A DNA stretch of 64,000 bases from Neonectria sp. B-13 (lineage: Eukaryota; Ascomycota; Sordariomycetes; Hypocreales; Nectriaceae), in contig NOKP01000008.1 of assembly GCA_002682825.1 (NCBI GenBank), positions 1,661,595 to 1,725,594 on the forward strand. Direction: 5' to 3'. The translations under genes and the position numbers were made by a program. Under the pieces are notes generated by a model that was given only the letters and a program-made list of their open reading frames with translations, was not told the DNA's origin and searched no databases. The first letter of the stretch is position 1. Each line of letters starts with the position of its first letter. Below are positions 63,759-64,000 of the stretch, piece by piece.

Positions 63759-64000
63759 ATGCAGGCGACACGGGTTCTCCTCAAGCGCTCCGTGTGGAAA
63801 GGTAAGTCAATTCGAATCTGGAATCTGGTTACTAAAGCGCTGACAATCTCCAGGTCCACACCTTGTTCCGTAAGCTCCTCCGAGCCCATCGCCCGAGTCC
63901 ATCGTCCGAGTCCGTCTAACCTCGATAGCCTCCCCATCGTCTGGCCCAAAAACCAAGGCGACAAAGTCCCTGCCGTCCGAACCCAGGCTCGATCCGCGAC
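63759..64000 (+). CDS. RSM19: mitochondrial ribosomal protein S19 (uS19m), 5' part
   Basis: The visible exons are 63759-63801, 63854-63869 (16 nt) and 63929-64000. The gene continues past the right edge. The product begins MQATRVLLKRSVWKGPHLVPLP; KRSVWKGP is the S19 N-terminal signature. It goes on with RTQARSAT, the start of the block that leads to the universal S19 core. The protein sits in the head of the mitochondrial small ribosomal subunit. Both introns (52 and 59 bp) have GT-AG borders, and phases are continuous across the very small second exon. The ATG is the first in frame. The identity is confident despite truncation by the window. Confidence 0.88.
   Translation, partial: MQATRVLLKRSVWKGKSIRIWNLVTKALTISRSTPCSVSSSEPIARVHRPSPSNLDSLPIVWPKNQGDKVPAVRTQARSA

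Overview
The window looks like nuclear DNA of a filamentous ascomycete, most likely a Sordariomycete. Genes are monocistronic and lie on both strands. Introns are short (about 45-95 bp), with GT donors and lariat sites of the GCTAAC/CTGAC type. The coding sequence is GC-rich. Zn2Cys6 regulators, a GH5 cellulase, a Dal5-type transporter, Cys-rich secreted proteins and a Ge-1/EDC4 decapping scaffold are all familiar from this group. I see no rRNA, CRISPR, plasmid or intact transposon, and no tRNA that I can support. The genus cannot be read from the sequence alone.

Layout. 0-5.7 kb: the 5' end of a mitochondrial lipoate-protein ligase (-), a visibly broken and divergent chorismate synthase copy (+), and a Zn2Cys6 regulator (-). 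8.3-10.5 kb: a second Zn2Cys6 regulator (-) whose zinc finger is assembled from very small exons. 15-20 kb: three + strand genes facing the cell surface or exterior, namely a Cys-rich single-pass membrane protein, a small secreted protein and an HSL-type esterase. 20.6-24.9 kb: one very large acidic, repeat-rich, single-pass membrane protein. 25.2-31.7 kb: a small membrane protein (-) and the EDC4/Ge-1 homologue (+). 33.4-42.3 kb: a PAP2-family membrane enzyme, a zinc-type/quinone oxidoreductase and a PIN4-like RRM-R3H protein, all on -. 46.9-52.2 kb: an NmrA/isoflavone-reductase-like enzyme (-), histone H2A.Z (+), a zinc-ribbon-like protein with an in-frame stop (-) and a 73-residue small ORF (+). 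52.3-63.1 kb, all on -: a Dal5-like MFS transporter, a steroid-5-alpha-reductase-like membrane protein, a MINDY deubiquitinase ending in a CAAX box, an Hlj1/DNAJB12-type ER J-protein and a GH5 endoglucanase. The window ends inside RSM19, the mitochondrial ribosomal protein uS19m (+).

Most neighbours are ordinary housekeeping or regulatory genes with no common pathway. The long gene-poor spacers (5.7-8.3, 10.5-15.0, 34.6-37.7 and 42.3-46.9 kb) mostly lie upstream of regulators and contain only simple repeats, polypurine tracts and small inverted repeats. I found no convincing new multi-gene system. The points most worth following up are the decayed chorismate synthase, the micro-exon zinc finger, the giant repeat protein, the TAG-interrupted zinc-ribbon gene and a 212-bp inverted-repeat element at 7.4-7.6 kb. 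All exon boundaries were derived by hand from splice consensus, frame continuity and family motifs.
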